A DNA stretch of 8,016 nucleotides from Cyanobium sp. NIES-981 (GTDB lineage: Bacteria > Cyanobacteriota > Cyanobacteriia > PCC-6307 > Cyanobiaceae). The notes beneath the pieces are model-generated. The model saw only the letters and a program-made list of their open reading frames with translations. It had not been told where the DNA came from and made no database searches. Made by a program: the position numbers and the translations under genes. The DNA lies in assembly GCA_945907085.1 (NCBI GenBank), contig CAMDSS010000082.1, forward strand, positions 1 to 8,016. Reading direction: 5' to 3'. The stretch's first letter is position 1. Every line of letters begins with the position of its first letter. Positions 1-5,696 of this stretch are shown here, one piece after another.

Positions 1-879
1 GCTAGCCCGAAAGCGGTCGATGTAGGCCTGCTGGGCGCTGAGTTCTTTCTGCTGGCGGTCGAACGCTGCCTGGGTGGCTTCGCGCTCGAGCACTTTTTGC
101 TCCAGGTGTTGGCTGTAGTTGCCGAGATAGCTCCTGGAGATGCCGCGCTCGGTCTCGACGATTTGATTGCAGATGCGATCCAGGAAGGTGCGGTCGTGGC
201 TGATCACCACGAGGGCTGCGGTTTGCTCCACCAAATAGCCCTCGAGCCATTGGATTGTTTCCACATCCAGATGGTTTGTCGGCTCGTCAAGCAGGAGGAG
301 GTCGGGATCCTGGAGAAGGATTTTCCCGAGGGCAATGCGCATCTGCCAGCCCCCGGAGTAGTCGCCCACGGGTTGTTCGGCACCCTCAGGGGTGAAGCCA
401 ATCGTGGGGAGGAGCTTGTCGATGCGGGCTTGGAGTTCGTAGCCGTGCAGGGCTTCAAATCGGCTGTGCAGGCGGCCCAGTTCGTGGATGAGTTCATCGA
501 GGTGCTCGGGATCGGCCGCGGCTTTCTCGCTGCCCATCTCGTCTTCGACCCGGCGTTGGCGGGTGAGCACCTCGGCCGCTTCGCCAAAGGCCTGAAACAA
601 CTCCTCGCGCACCGTGCGGTTGAGGTCAACGTCGAACTCCTGCTGCAGGTAGGCGATGCGGGGGTCGCCCTGGCGCACCACCAGGCCGCTGGTGGGGTCC
701 TCCATCCCGGCGATGATTTTCATCTGGGTGGATTTGCCGGCCCCGTTGACGCCGACCAGGCCAATCCGGTCTCCGGGCTTGACTTCCCAGGTGACATCCC
801 GCAGCACCTCACCGGTGGGATAAATCTTGCCGATGCGTTCGAGTCGGAGCACGGGGCCTGGCGGGAGCCGCCCCATCAT
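1..879 (-). CDS. ABC-F family ATPase, N-terminal 293 residues (C-terminus beyond left edge)
   Basis: This is a soluble ABC-F protein, a family of ribosome-associated ATPases with two fused ABC domains and no membrane domain (EttA/Uup/YfmR-type relatives). The visible part holds the whole first ABC domain: Walker A GVNGAGKST at residues 43-51 (Lys49), the signature YSGGWQMR at 174-181, Walker B with LLDEPTNHLD ending at residue 205 (catalytic Glu199), and switch His228 in ISHDR. After this comes the start of the charged inter-domain linker (QQAYIDRFRAS at the window edge). The W in SGGW and the NHLD following Walker B are typical of ABC-F. Two tandem ATGs lie at 879 and 876; I chose the first, and no strong Shine-Dalgarno sequence separates them (AGGG abuts the first). 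The second ABC domain and stop lie outside the window. The family is certain; the subfamily (Uup-like or other) is not resolvable here. An inverted repeat lies in the upstream leader (905-933). Confidence 0.95.
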   Translation of the reverse strand, partial: MMGRLPPGPVLRLERIGKIYPTGEVLRDVTWEVKPGDRIGLVGVNGAGKSTQMKIIAGMEDPTSGLVVRQGDPRIAYLQQEFDVDLNRTVREELFQAFGEAAEVLTRQRRVEDEMGSEKAAADPEHLDELIHELGRLHSRFEALHGYELQARIDKLLPTIGFTPEGAEQPVGDYSGGWQMRIALGKILLQDPDLLLLDEPTNHLDVETIQWLEGYLVEQTAALVVISHDRTFLDRICNQIVETERGISRSYLGNYSQHLEQKVLEREATQAAFDRQQKELSAQQAYIDRFRAS

Positions 880-904
880 CCCTGTTGAGGTTCAATCCCA
901 GCAC

Positions 905-933
905 GTGGGGCAGACTCGAGATTGACTGCCCAC
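905..933. promoter_or_regulatory. Inverted repeat in the 88-bp divergent gap upstream of the ABC-F gene
   Basis: On the plus strand GTGGGGCAG (905-913) pairs with CTGCCCAC (926-933) around a 12-nt spacer, leaving one bulged G. It sits 26 bp upstream of the ABC-F start and 34 bp upstream of the small rightward ORF at 968. No T-run follows either arm, so it is not an ordinary intrinsic terminator. It could be an operator or an mRNA leader hairpin. A TTGACT hexamer (922-927) overlaps it, but no well-spaced -10 box is visible. The repeat is seen directly; any function is inference. Confidence 0.3.
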
Positions 934-967
934 TAGCCCTAATCCTTTCCCCCCGCCGATCCCAACG

Positions 968-1228
968 ATGATCAAGCGCCTCGAACAGGTGGCGGCCCTT
1001 GTGGTGACCGCGGGCCTGGCGATCGTCAGTTATTGGCTGTTTTTCAGTTGGGCCCAGGGGGGCAGCCTCGGCAAGCCACCCCAGCGCTCCCGCCTGTCAC
1101 AGGCCCCCGCGGGCCTTAAGCAGCCATTGCTTGCTCGCGCTGTCGTCGAGGGTGGCGATGTGGGCTTTCACCTCGGCGCTGGTCACGGGCAGGTTCTCCC
1201 TGGCGCCAATCGCCACGATGCGCTCTAG
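968..1228 (+). CDS. Possible small single-TM protein with an antisense-overlapping tail
   Basis: This 86-residue ORF starts at an ATG. Residues 8-29 form a convincing hydrophobic helix (VAALVVTAGLAIVSYWLFF core) after a short charged N-terminus (MIKRLEQ), suggesting a single-pass membrane mini-protein with Lys/Arg on the cytoplasmic side. Residues 30-43 are Gly/Pro/Arg/Ser-rich. From about residue 44 to the stop the frame runs antisense through the 3' end of the leftward gene at 1097-1372, and that tail (Gly, His, Ala, Val-rich) looks like the reverse complement of coding sequence rather than selected protein. The original protein may have been about 40-45 residues and may have lost its stop, or the long tail may be real. 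There is no Shine-Dalgarno sequence upstream (CCAACG before ATG). I do not recognise the function. Confidence 0.4.
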   Translation: MIKRLEQVAALVVTAGLAIVSYWLFFSWAQGGSLGKPPQRSRLSQAPAGLKQPLLARAVVEGGDVGFHLGAGHGQVLPGANRHDAL

Positions 1229-1372
1229 GGCTCCACTGGGGTCCTGGAGCGCCTGGCGGAACAGCTCCTGGGTGAGATCGCCATTGCTGCTGATCAGGGC
1301 ATAGAGGGCTGCGGCATGGCCACTGGTGCTTTCAGTGGAGTTTCCAGTGGCGCTTTCAGGGGTGCTCGACAT
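1097..1372 (-). CDS. Small conserved-looking cyanobacterial protein, possibly Nif11-like
   Basis: This is a 91-residue protein. Its first 24 residues are a Ser/Thr-rich, probably disordered segment. An all-helical domain follows (about 25-91), with an ALYALI heptad, LTQELFRQALQDP, a central ALERIVAIG helix and LPVTSAEVKAHI. This spacing (helix, xxDP, helix, then a T-S/A-E-[VL]-K helix) resembles the Nif11 family of small cyanobacterial proteins and RiPP leaders, but I rate that match weak. The C-terminus is QWLLKARGGL, which is not followed by a core peptide, so it does not look like a peptide precursor. The ATG at 1372 is chosen because it opens the Ser/Thr segment; an in-frame GTG at 1390 would add six residues and has AGGTTGAG just upstream. 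The last 132 bp overlap the rightward ORF at 968-1228. Function unknown; the helical, low-bias composition supports a real gene. Confidence 0.7.
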   Translation of the reverse strand: MSSTPESATGNSTESTSGHAAALYALISSNGDLTQELFRQALQDPSGALERIVAIGARENLPVTSAEVKAHIATLDDSASKQWLLKARGGL

Positions 1373-1377
1373 CGCTA

Positions 1378-1413
1378 GGGGCCAGGGCACCTCAACCTAT
1401 GAACCCTGGCCCC
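1378..1413. repeat. Perfect 10-bp inverted repeat just upstream of the 91-residue gene
   Basis: GGGGCCAGGG (1378-1387) and CCCTGGCCCC (1404-1413) are perfect reverse complements separated by 16 nt. In the leftward transcript the 3' arm ends 5 nt before the ATG at 1372. The loop carries AGGTTGAGG plus an in-frame GTG (1390-1388), that is, the only ribosome-binding-like sequence ahead of this gene. No U-run follows the stem in either direction, so an intrinsic terminator is unlikely. It may be a translation-control hairpin or a dyad operator; both are inference. The rest of the 111-bp gap (1373-1483) shows only a weak CTCG/CGAG dyad near 1451-1464. Confidence 0.55.
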
Positions 1414-1483
1414 AAATGGCATCGAGACGTTGCGGCTTGTTGCCGATGGCTCGCGGGGCCGAGGTCTTCAGGCTGGCTGGTTT

Positions 1484-1777
1484 TTAGGCGGCCTGCGGGA
1501 CATCGGTTTCTGGGGTCCCCCAGGCGGAGGCGTCTTCCATGCTGCGGGCATCGAGGCAGAGCACCTTGCGGAGCTCGGCGTAGTTGTTGGCCTGGGCCAG
1601 GCGCCCCTCCTGTTGGGCGCCGTATTCGGCGCGCTGCAACACGTGGTGCAGGTGGGTCAGCAGGTAGGTGCTGATCACCGCAGACACCAACACATCACTG
1701 CGCTCAGGGGTGGGCTGCCTACGGCTGGTTTTCGCCCGGGAGGGCTTGCTGGATGTCTGGGAAATGGTGCGGGGCAT
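1484..1777 (-). CDS. Small hypothetical cyanobacterial protein (97 residues)
   Basis: I do not recognise a named family, though the sequence has the feel of a picocyanobacterial conserved hypothetical. Residues 1-27 are basic and Ser/Thr/Pro-rich (MPRTISQTSSKPSRAKTSRR), likely disordered. Residues 28-50 form a hydrophobic to amphipathic helix (VLVSAVISTYLLTHLHHVL), too interrupted by His and Thr to be a sure TM segment. Residues 51-75 are a charged helix with AQANNYAELRKVLCLD, and the C-terminal 20 residues are acidic and polar. The start at 1777 is well supported: GGAGG lies 7 nt upstream of the ATG, and the longer frame to 1813 runs through that site. It is divergent from the RHH gene at 1891 and shares its 113-bp upstream gap, so it could be a target of that regulator. 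Confidence 0.75.
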   Translation of the reverse strand: MPRTISQTSSKPSRAKTSRRQPTPERSDVLVSAVISTYLLTHLHHVLQRAEYGAQQEGRLAQANNYAELRKVLCLDARSMEDASAWGTPETDVPQAA

Positions 1778-1792
1778 GGGACAGCCTCCGAA

Positions 1793-1817
1793 GGACACGT
1801 GCAAGAGGGACACGTGC
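1793..1817. promoter_or_regulatory. Two direct repeats, each centred on CACGTG, upstream of the 97-residue gene
   Basis: GGACACGTGC occurs at 1793-1802 and again at 1808-1817, a 15-bp period, which is about one and a half helical turns. Each copy contains the palindrome CACGTG. They lie 16-40 bp upstream of the leftward start at 1777, where a repressor would block transcription or translation initiation. Exact repetition of a 10-mer inside a 113-bp intergenic gap is seen directly; the operator role is inferred. Confidence 0.4.
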
Positions 1818-1832
1818 CAGCAGCATAGTCGT

Positions 1833-1873
1833 GGATACTATCCATGGGGATCTCTGTACACTTCCGGGTATCC
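1833..1873. promoter_or_regulatory. Palindrome GGATACTATCC plus a third TATCC half-site; candidate operator/promoter
   Basis: GGATA (1833-1837) and TATCC (1839-1843) form a perfect 5-bp dyad about one central base. A further GTATCC at 1868-1873 is the reverse complement of GGATAC at 1833-1838. ATAGT (1825-1829) also pairs with ACTAT (1837-1841). The palindrome contains weak -10-like hexamers on both strands (GATACT on plus, TAGTAT on minus) and sits 47 bp upstream of the RHH gene start, so it could be the core of a divergent promoter with autoregulation. No good -35 box is seen. Short dyads like this are typical RHH targets in general, but binding here is inference. Confidence 0.35.
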
Positions 1874-1890
1874 GTCAGGTTTGGCTCCGC

Positions 1891-2187
1891 GTGGCGACCC
1901 GGCAAACCTCCTCCAGTGGCCGCCCAAAGTCGCCCAGGGTGCAGGTGGTGTTGCCAGAGGAGTTGTGCCGGCGGTTGGCTGCTTTGGCCGACGATGAATC
2001 CCGCACGGTCAGCAACATGGCCAAGGTGCTGATTCAGCAGGGGGTTGAGCGTCTTGAGGCCCAGCGGGCTGGCCAGCCACCGATCGCTTCAGCGGATCGG
2101 TTTCGCCAGGTGCTCGAGCAACAGGAGCAGCAGCGGCCCCAACGGTTGCGGGGCGCCCCTCGCCGGCTCAGGTTGCAGCGGCCCTAG
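1891..2187 (+). CDS. Ribbon-helix-helix (CopG/Arc-like) DNA-binding protein
   Basis: This is a 98-residue protein with an N-terminal RHH domain. The strand PRVQVVLPEEL (residues 15-25) would pair between two subunits in the DNA major groove. Helix 1 is CRRLAALADDES, and RTVSNMAKVLIQQGVERLE gives the turn and helix 2. The tail (residues 60-98) is Gln/Glu-rich, then Arg-rich (QRLRGAPRRLRLQRP), and could add nonspecific DNA contact. I chose the GTG at 1891 because it gives MATRQTSSSGRPKSPRVQVV, the usual short polar lead-in before the RHH strand; the open frame extends upstream to 1753 but crosses the intergenic repeats and the divergent gene. Another in-frame GTG is at 1831. The Shine-Dalgarno sequence is weak. 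It is divergent from the 97-residue gene, and its stop overlaps the anmK stop by 3 bp. It may autoregulate or control its divergent neighbour. No toxin-like partner is visible. Confidence 0.85.
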   Translation: MATRQTSSSGRPKSPRVQVVLPEELCRRLAALADDESRTVSNMAKVLIQQGVERLEAQRAGQPPIASADRFRQVLEQQEQQRPQRLRGAPRRLRLQRP

Positions 2188-3344
2188 GCGGGGTTGACGC
2201 AAACGCCCAGAACCGCTGGCCGGGAGGCCCCTGTGACCGAGGGGAGATTGCCGGGATGCCCCAGGGCATGCCACCACGCCAGTAGGGCAAAGGCCAGGGC
2301 TTCACGGTCGCTGTCGCCGATACCCAGTTCCGCTAGGGGGCGCACCCGGGTGCCGCGGCAGCGGCGTTGGAGTTCCTCCATCAGCAGGCCATTGCGGCAG
2401 CCTCCGCCCGCCACCAGGAGCTCTTGGACCGGGGGCCCCTTGGCGAGATCCTGGCCAATCACGGCGGCGGAGAAGGCCGTGAGGGTGGCCAGGGCGTTGG
2501 CTGGATTGAGCTTCTGACTGGATTGTTGATTGGGTTCTTGGGCCCGGGTTTGCATCGCTGCCAGGCGTTGGGCCAGGTCCAAGCGGCCAAACAATTCCCT
2601 GCCGGTTGATTTGGGTGGGGCCTGCTGGAAATAGGGCTCCTGCAGCCAGCTTTGGATCAGGTCTTCGTCGGGCTGGCCCTGGCGCGCCCAGGTTCCATTG
2701 GCATCAAAGCTGACTGCCCCGCCGCTGAACTGGTGGGCAGCCAGATCCAGCAAGGTGTTGGCGGGCCCGCAATCCCAGCCCAAAACGGGTGCTTTGGCCT
2801 CGGGTCCCCTGGCGGGAGGCAGCAGGGTGAGGTTGGCGATGCCCCCCAGATTCACCAGGGCCCGCCAACCACCGATTGGGGGCAATAGGGCGGCATCGGT
2901 CGCCGGCACCAATGGGGCCCCTTGGCCGCCCAGGGCCAGGTCGGCGGCGCGGAAATCAAACACCACGGGCGTTTTTAACCGCTGGGCCAGGGCGGGAGCC
3001 CGCAGCAGTTGCCAGCTAGCCCCCTGGCGCTCGGCGGTGGGCGGCCGGTGCCACAGGGTTTGGCCATGGCAGCCCACCAGCTGGGCCGCATGTTTGGGGT
3101 CACAGCGTTGGGCGGCGAGCACGTGGACCTCGGTGAGGGCCTCAGCGAGCTCCAAAACATCCGAGGCCCTGAGCTGTTGGCCCTGGCCGGCCGCCACCAG
3201 GGCTTCCCGCAGTTGGGGCGGATACGGCAGGGCTGAGCGCTCCAAAATGCGCCAGCTGGGCCGGCTGGGCCTGCCCGAAAAGCCCGCCAGAACGGCATCA
3301 ACGCCATCGGCGCTGGTGCCGCTCATGAGCCCCAAAACCCGCAT
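2184..3344 (-). CDS. anmK: Anhydro-N-acetylmuramic acid kinase
   Basis: AnmK cleaves and phosphorylates 1,6-anhydro-MurNAc with ATP to give MurNAc-6-phosphate, a cytoplasmic step of peptidoglycan recycling. The 386 residues match the family length and carry its landmarks in order: GLMSGTSADGVDAVL (5-19, ATP-binding loop), GCHGQTLWHRP (91-101), the FRAADLALGGQGAPLVP region (131-147), NLGGIANLT (165-173), WDCGPANTLLD (190-200, with Asp191 at the position of the catalytic Asp of characterised AnmK), KSTGRELF (245-252), LLVAGGGCRNGLLM (309-322) and the C-terminal PGNLPSVTGA (364-373). All expected elements are intact. The ATG start at 3344 gives the canonical N-terminus. It is the last gene of the leftward cluster, 20 bp after the peroxiredoxin stop, so probably co-transcribed. 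Its stop overlaps that of the convergent RHH gene. Confidence 0.96.
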   Translation of the reverse strand: MRVLGLMSGTSADGVDAVLAGFSGRPSRPSWRILERSALPYPPQLREALVAAGQGQQLRASDVLELAEALTEVHVLAAQRCDPKHAAQLVGCHGQTLWHRPPTAERQGASWQLLRAPALAQRLKTPVVFDFRAADLALGGQGAPLVPATDAALLPPIGGWRALVNLGGIANLTLLPPARGPEAKAPVLGWDCGPANTLLDLAAHQFSGGAVSFDANGTWARQGQPDEDLIQSWLQEPYFQQAPPKSTGRELFGRLDLAQRLAAMQTRAQEPNQQSSQKLNPANALATLTAFSAAVIGQDLAKGPPVQELLVAGGGCRNGLLMEELQRRCRGTRVRPLAELGIGDSDREALAFALLAWWHALGHPGNLPSVTGASRPAVLGVCVNPA

Positions 3345-3364
3345 CCGTGGTTTCGCTGCCCCCC

Positions 3365-4000
3365 CTATTTGTTGGGCTGGGGGGTCATGCGCAGGTAGGG
3401 CTTGACCTCGGTGACGCCCTTGGGGAATTTGGCGCGGGCGTCTTCTGTGGAGATCGAGGGCACGACCACACAGTCTTGACCGTCCTTCCAGTTCACCGGG
3501 GTGGCCACTTGGTGGTGGTCGGTGAGTTGCAGGGAGTCAATCACCCGCAGGATTTCATCGAAGTTGCGCCCCGTGCTGGCGGGGTAGGTGATCTGGAGCC
3601 GCAGTTTCTTGTTGGGATCGATGATGAAAACCGAGCGCACGGTCAGGTTGTTGAGCGAGTTGGGGTGAACCATCCCGTAGAGATCGCTCACCGTCTTGTC
3701 GGCGTCGGCCAGGATCGGGTAATCGACCGTGGTGCATTGGGTTTCGTTGATGTCGCCAATCCAGCCCTTGTGGCTTTCGGCGGAATCCACGCTCAGGGCC
3801 AGGGTTTTGACATTGCGCTTCTCCCATTCGGGCCGCAGCCGTGAAACCTCGCCCAGTTCGGTGGTGCAGACGGGGGTGTAATCGGCGGGGTGGGAGAACA
3901 GCACAACCCAGCTGTCGGCACCGAAGTCGTAGAGATTGATCGGACCAAGTTGGGAGTCCTGGGTGAAATCAGGAACCGTGTCGCCGAGTTGAAGGACCAT
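3365..4000 (-). CDS. 1-Cys peroxiredoxin (Prx6 group)
   Basis: This thiol peroxidase reduces H2O2 and organic hydroperoxides through one peroxidatic cysteine. At 211 residues it matches the Prx6 length and, from memory, resembles Synechocystis Slr1198 almost throughout. The active site is SHPADYTPVCTTE (36-48), with Pro38, Thr42 and peroxidatic Cys45; the conserved Arg is Arg122 in NLTVRSVFIIDP. Cys89 and Cys177 are also present, and Cys89 corresponds to the non-resolving second Cys of Prx6 enzymes. The C-terminal dimerisation extension is complete (PVNWKDGQDCVVVPS through KPYLRMTPQPNK). The ATG at 4000 gives the usual MVLQLGDTVPDFTQDS N-terminus even though the frame stays open to 4294 inside hflX. 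It overlaps the hflX 3' end by 32 bp in another frame, and no Shine-Dalgarno sequence is seen, suggesting coupling to hflX translation. No signal peptide, so cytoplasmic. Confidence 0.95.
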   Translation of the reverse strand: MVLQLGDTVPDFTQDSQLGPINLYDFGADSWVVLFSHPADYTPVCTTELGEVSRLRPEWEKRNVKTLALSVDSAESHKGWIGDINETQCTTVDYPILADADKTVSDLYGMVHPNSLNNLTVRSVFIIDPNKKLRLQITYPASTGRNFDEILRVIDSLQLTDHHQVATPVNWKDGQDCVVVPSISTEDARAKFPKGVTEVKPYLRMTPQPNK

Positions 4001-5696
4001 CGTCGTGGCTGGGGGGAGGAGATTGGCTGGGATCGATGGTGCCACAAATCTCCAGCCAGTGACGCAGTTCGGTTTTGAGATGCACCAGACCCAGGGCCTC
4101 GGTGGCAGAAACAAACAGGGCATCGGACTCCAAGGCCCGGGCCCGCTCCACTTCTCCCGTTGGGCAGCGGTCGATTTGGTTGGCGACCAGCCGCCTGGGG
4201 GCTTTAGAGGCGAGGGCATCGAGGATCTTGTGCACGGTGGTGCGCTGCTCGGGCCAGGCCGGATCGGAGAGATCCACCACAACCAACAGGCCATCGGCCT
4301 CCAGGGTTTCTTCCAAGGTGGAGCGAAACGCCTCCACCAGGGGTGGGGGCAGGTTGCGGATGAACCCCACGGTGTCGGTGAGCAGCAACGGCATGCTGCT
4401 GCCCCCCTGGGGATCGGCGATCTCTAGGCGTCGGGTGGTGGGATCAAGAGTTGCGAAAAGTTTGTTTTCAGCCAGTACGGCGTTGCTGCCCGTGGCCTTG
4501 GTGAGGGCATTCAGCAACGAACTCTTACCGGCATTGGTGTAGCCAACCAAGGCCAGCCGTTTCAGGCCTGAGCGGCCCTCCCGGAGGCGGGCCCGATGCT
4601 CACCCAGGGCTTTGACCTCTTTGTTGAGCCGTTCGATGCGCCGGGCAATGGCCCGCCGGTCTTTTTCCAGCTGGGTCTCACCGGGGCCCCGGGTGCCGAT
4701 GCCACCGCCCTGGCGCGACAGGCTGAGGCCGCGCCCGCTGAGGCGGGGCAGGCGGTAGCGCATTTGGGCCAATTCCACCTGCAAGCGACCCGCGGAGCTG
4801 GCGGCTCTTTGGGCAAAGATGTCGAGGATCAGTTCACTCCTGTCGCTCACGGGGAGGTCGAGGAGCCGTTCCAAATTGCGGGCCTGAACGGGGGTGAGTT
4901 CCCGATCGGTCACCACCAAGGTGGCCCCAACCCGGCGGGCTTCCAAGGCGGCTTCGGCCACCTTGCCCTCCCCCCAGATGGTTTGGGGGGACACCTGGGT
5001 GCGGCGCTGCTCCACCACGCCGACGGGGATGCCCCCGGCGCTGCGCACCAGTCCTTCGAGTTCGCCGATCAACCGTTGGGCTGCGCCCCGATCGCCGGGG
5101 GTCAGGGCGAGGAGCAACACCCTGTCCTGGGCGGAGGCCACCAGGTCGGTGGCAGCAATTGCGGTAGGGCCCCTTTGGGGGATGGCCACGCTGGCTGGAT
5201 TCGTGGCACAGAGATCGACCAAATCACCTTCGAGCTGCAGGGGCCAGGGCTGCTCAGCTGCGGTGCTGGGGCTGACCACCAGGGCAGGCCACTGGCCACC
5301 GGCAGCGGCTTGATCGCCATAGCGCAACCAAAGCTGGGGCGAGAGATCCAGGCCCACCACGCCCTCTTGCATGGTGGGCTCGAGGTGCTTGGCCCGGCCG
5401 CAACAGGTCACCAGGCGCAGGTCTGATCCCTGGCGGCGTTCAGGGCCGGGCAGCTTGTCCAGCACCCGACCCGATTGCTCCAGGGGCCCCACCCACAGCA
5501 GCCGGCAGAGACCGCGCCCATCAATCACCAGGGTGAGCGGCAGGCTTAGTTCCCGGCTTTCGCTGGCCAGCCGCTGCAGGCAGAGCCATTCGGCGAGGCC
5601 ATCCTCGGGGTGGCGCCGATGGCAGAGCCGCTCGAGGCGGCGGCGCTGGGAGGGACGTAAACCTGCGGTTCGACCAGCCAGAACTCCTTGCTTCAA
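3969..5696 (-). CDS. hflX: HflX GTPase with cyanobacterial N-terminal extension
   Basis: HflX is a ribosome-binding GTPase that splits stalled 70S ribosomes, notably under heat stress. The 575 residues are about 150 longer than E. coli HflX (426) because of an N-terminal extension (about 1-190) of the kind seen in cyanobacterial homologues. The canonical HflX N-domain follows (RVLLLAL at 192, VGVVEQRR at 225-232, WGEGKVAE at 241-248), then the Gly-rich helical linker GGIGTRGPGETQLE (331-344). The G domain has G1 GYTNAGKSS (385-393), a G2-region FATLDPTTR (414-422), G3 DTVGF (441-445), G4 NQID (506-509) in place of NKxD, and G5 SAT (530-532). The start is a TTG at 5696, overlapping the HAD stop as TTGA; no better in-frame start lies before the conserved GLRPSQRRRLERL (12-24). 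The last 32 bp overlap the peroxiredoxin gene. The variant G4 is odd, but no other core motif is degraded. Confidence 0.95.
   Translation of the reverse strand: MKQGVLAGRTAGLRPSQRRRLERLCHRRHPEDGLAEWLCLQRLASESRELSLPLTLVIDGRGLCRLLWVGPLEQSGRVLDKLPGPERRQGSDLRLVTCCGRAKHLEPTMQEGVVGLDLSPQLWLRYGDQAAAGGQWPALVVSPSTAAEQPWPLQLEGDLVDLCATNPASVAIPQRGPTAIAATDLVASAQDRVLLLALTPGDRGAAQRLIGELEGLVRSAGGIPVGVVEQRRTQVSPQTIWGEGKVAEAALEARRVGATLVVTDRELTPVQARNLERLLDLPVSDRSELILDIFAQRAASSAGRLQVELAQMRYRLPRLSGRGLSLSRQGGGIGTRGPGETQLEKDRRAIARRIERLNKEVKALGEHRARLREGRSGLKRLALVGYTNAGKSSLLNALTKATGSNAVLAENKLFATLDPTTRRLEIADPQGGSSMPLLLTDTVGFIRNLPPPLVEAFRSTLEETLEADGLLVVVDLSDPAWPEQRTTVHKILDALASKAPRRLVANQIDRCPTGEVERARALESDALFVSATEALGLVHLKTELRHWLEICGTIDPSQSPPPSHDDGPSTRRHGS

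Noticed and set aside
97..888. 263-codon rightward open frame
   Set aside because: It lies antisense to the ABC-F gene, whose Walker A, signature, Walker B and H-switch motifs are all intact on the other strand. The translation shows no motif and has the composition of reverse-complemented GC-rich coding sequence.
1097..1372. RiPP precursor peptide, from the possible Nif11-like domain and the GG near the C-terminus
   Set aside because: Only one residue follows the GG, so there is no core peptide, and no lanthipeptide synthetase, radical SAM or peptidase gene is in the window.
902..1816. CACGTG occurrences as one dispersed regulatory motif
   Set aside because: The palindrome also occurs at 902-907 and inside coding sequence near 1640, as expected by chance in GC-rich DNA. 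Only the exact 10-mer pair at 1793-1817 is kept as notable.
2130..2184. Direct repeat GCAGCGGCCC (2130-2139 and 2175-2184) and palindrome GGGGCGCCCC (2150-2159)
   Set aside because: They lie inside the low-complexity Gln/Arg-rich tail of the RHH gene, where GC-rich 10-mers recur easily. No T-run supports a terminator for either gene.
1484..2187. Toxin-antitoxin module (RHH antitoxin plus divergent small protein)
   Set aside because: RHH domains do occur in antitoxins, but the partner is divergent rather than co-transcribed and shows no RelE, MazF, PIN or other toxin-like feature.
2698..3405. 235-codon rightward open frame
   Set aside because: Antisense to anmK, which has every family motif. 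The Ser/Arg/Ala-rich product looks like a shadow.
4596..5426. 276-codon rightward open frame
   Set aside because: Antisense to the well-supported hflX gene. Its Gly/His/Gln-rich product has no recognisable domain.
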